From Sulfurovum sp. (GTDB lineage Bacteria > Campylobacterota > Campylobacteria > Campylobacterales > Sulfurovaceae), in NCBI GenBank assembly GCA_011391015.1, contig JAABRH010000008.1:1-43719 (forward strand): a stretch of 43,719 nt of DNA, given 5' to 3'. Positions 43,429-43,719 of the stretch are shown here, piece by piece. Each line of letters opens with the position of its first letter. Position 1 is the stretch's first letter. Position numbers and translations under genes: made by a program. The notes under the pieces were generated by a model. That model saw only the letters and a program-made list of their open reading frames with translations, did no database searches and had not been told where the DNA came from.

Positions 43429-43719
43429 TACAGACCCACATTACCTAGTGTGTTGTATTGGTTCATGGTTCGTTGTGCTTCGATTTTTCTCATTGTATCC
43501 AGTGCGACCTGCACAATAATCAGTACGGCAACACCACCAAAGTAGAAAGATGCGCCCATACCGGAGATAACCATAAAGGGTACAGTTGAGATGATCGCAA
43601 GATAAATAGCACCTGAACCCGTCAGTCTGCTGGCTACCTCATTTAAAAAATCTTTTGTATGTTCACCGGGTCTGACCCCTGGGATAAATCCGCCTTGTCT
43701 TTTGAGGTTGTCAGCAATA
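43428..43719 (-). CDS. secY: Protein translocase SecY, C-terminal end (partial)
   Basis: The last 96 or so residues of SecY run in from the right edge: NLKRQGGFIPGVRPGEHT, a membrane helix IYLAIISTVPFMVISG, another helix GGVAVLIIVQVALDTMRKIE, and the end NTLGNVGL. The rest lies outside the window. The C-terminal cytoplasmic loop motif GFIPGVRPG is characteristic. Confidence 0.95.
   Translation of the reverse strand, partial: IADNLKRQGGFIPGVRPGEHTKDFLNEVASRLTGSGAIYLAIISTVPFMVISGMGASFYFGGVAVLIIVQVALDTMRKIEAQRTMNQYNTLGNVGL

Overview
The window looks like chromosomal DNA of a free-living Campylobacterota (epsilonproteobacterium), most likely a Sulfurovum or Sulfurimonas relative. The reasons are the protein families, moderate GC, and gene orders I recall from Campylobacter and Helicobacter: dnaG / TPR gene / rnhA / rnc / aroC; nifU-like / small TPR gene / murE; panD / ybaB; secY-map-infA-rpmJ-rpsM-rpsK-rpsD-rpoA-rplQ. 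The genus is inferred, not proven. I saw no transposase, integrase, phage gene or CRISPR array.

Layout. 1-5.3 kb: PhoH-like ATPase, a membrane GGDEF/EAL protein, an LpxH-like phosphoesterase overlapping a patatin lipase, and tRNA-Ala(GGC). 5.3-13.9 kb: housekeeping genes (dnaG, a LapB-like TPR protein, rnhA, rnc, aroC, a DUF945-like protein, rnhB, recQ). 14.0-35.3 kb: a run of about 20 genes, all on the minus strand, devoted to phosphate. From its upstream end it holds two near-duplicate beta-helix lipoproteins, a TonB2-type energising system (DUF3450, TtpC-like ExbB, ExbB, ExbD, TonB, TPR), a large TonB-dependent receptor, a porin, a PiT phosphate permease, two PhoB/OmpR-type response regulators, a 69-residue protein coupled to an OlsF-type ornithine-lipid synthase, and pstSCAB-phoU. 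A 41-residue gene diverges from its upstream end. 35.6-39.1 kb: ybaB, panD, a thioredoxin-like ferredoxin, murE, a TPR-like gene and nifU-like. 39.2-43.7 kb: the alpha ribosomal operon region up to a truncated secY.

Main result. Eight promoters in the 18.2-35.5 kb region share one layout: two GTnnn half-sites 11 nt apart (5+6+5 nt), exactly 10 nt, then a -10-like hexamer. They precede pstS, the 69-aa/olsF pair, each response regulator, the TonB2/receptor operon, both beta-helix genes and the 41-aa gene. The 16-nt box has the same geometry as the non-classical PhosR box that I recall for Campylobacter jejuni. This predicts one phosphate-starvation regulon joining high-affinity Pi uptake (Pst), a TonB-powered outer-membrane uptake route with surface lipoproteins for an unknown, probably phosphorus-containing substrate, phosphate-free membrane lipids (OlsF) and two new small proteins. 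One of the two regulators lacks the acidic pocket of its receiver domain, and no sensor kinase is in the window.
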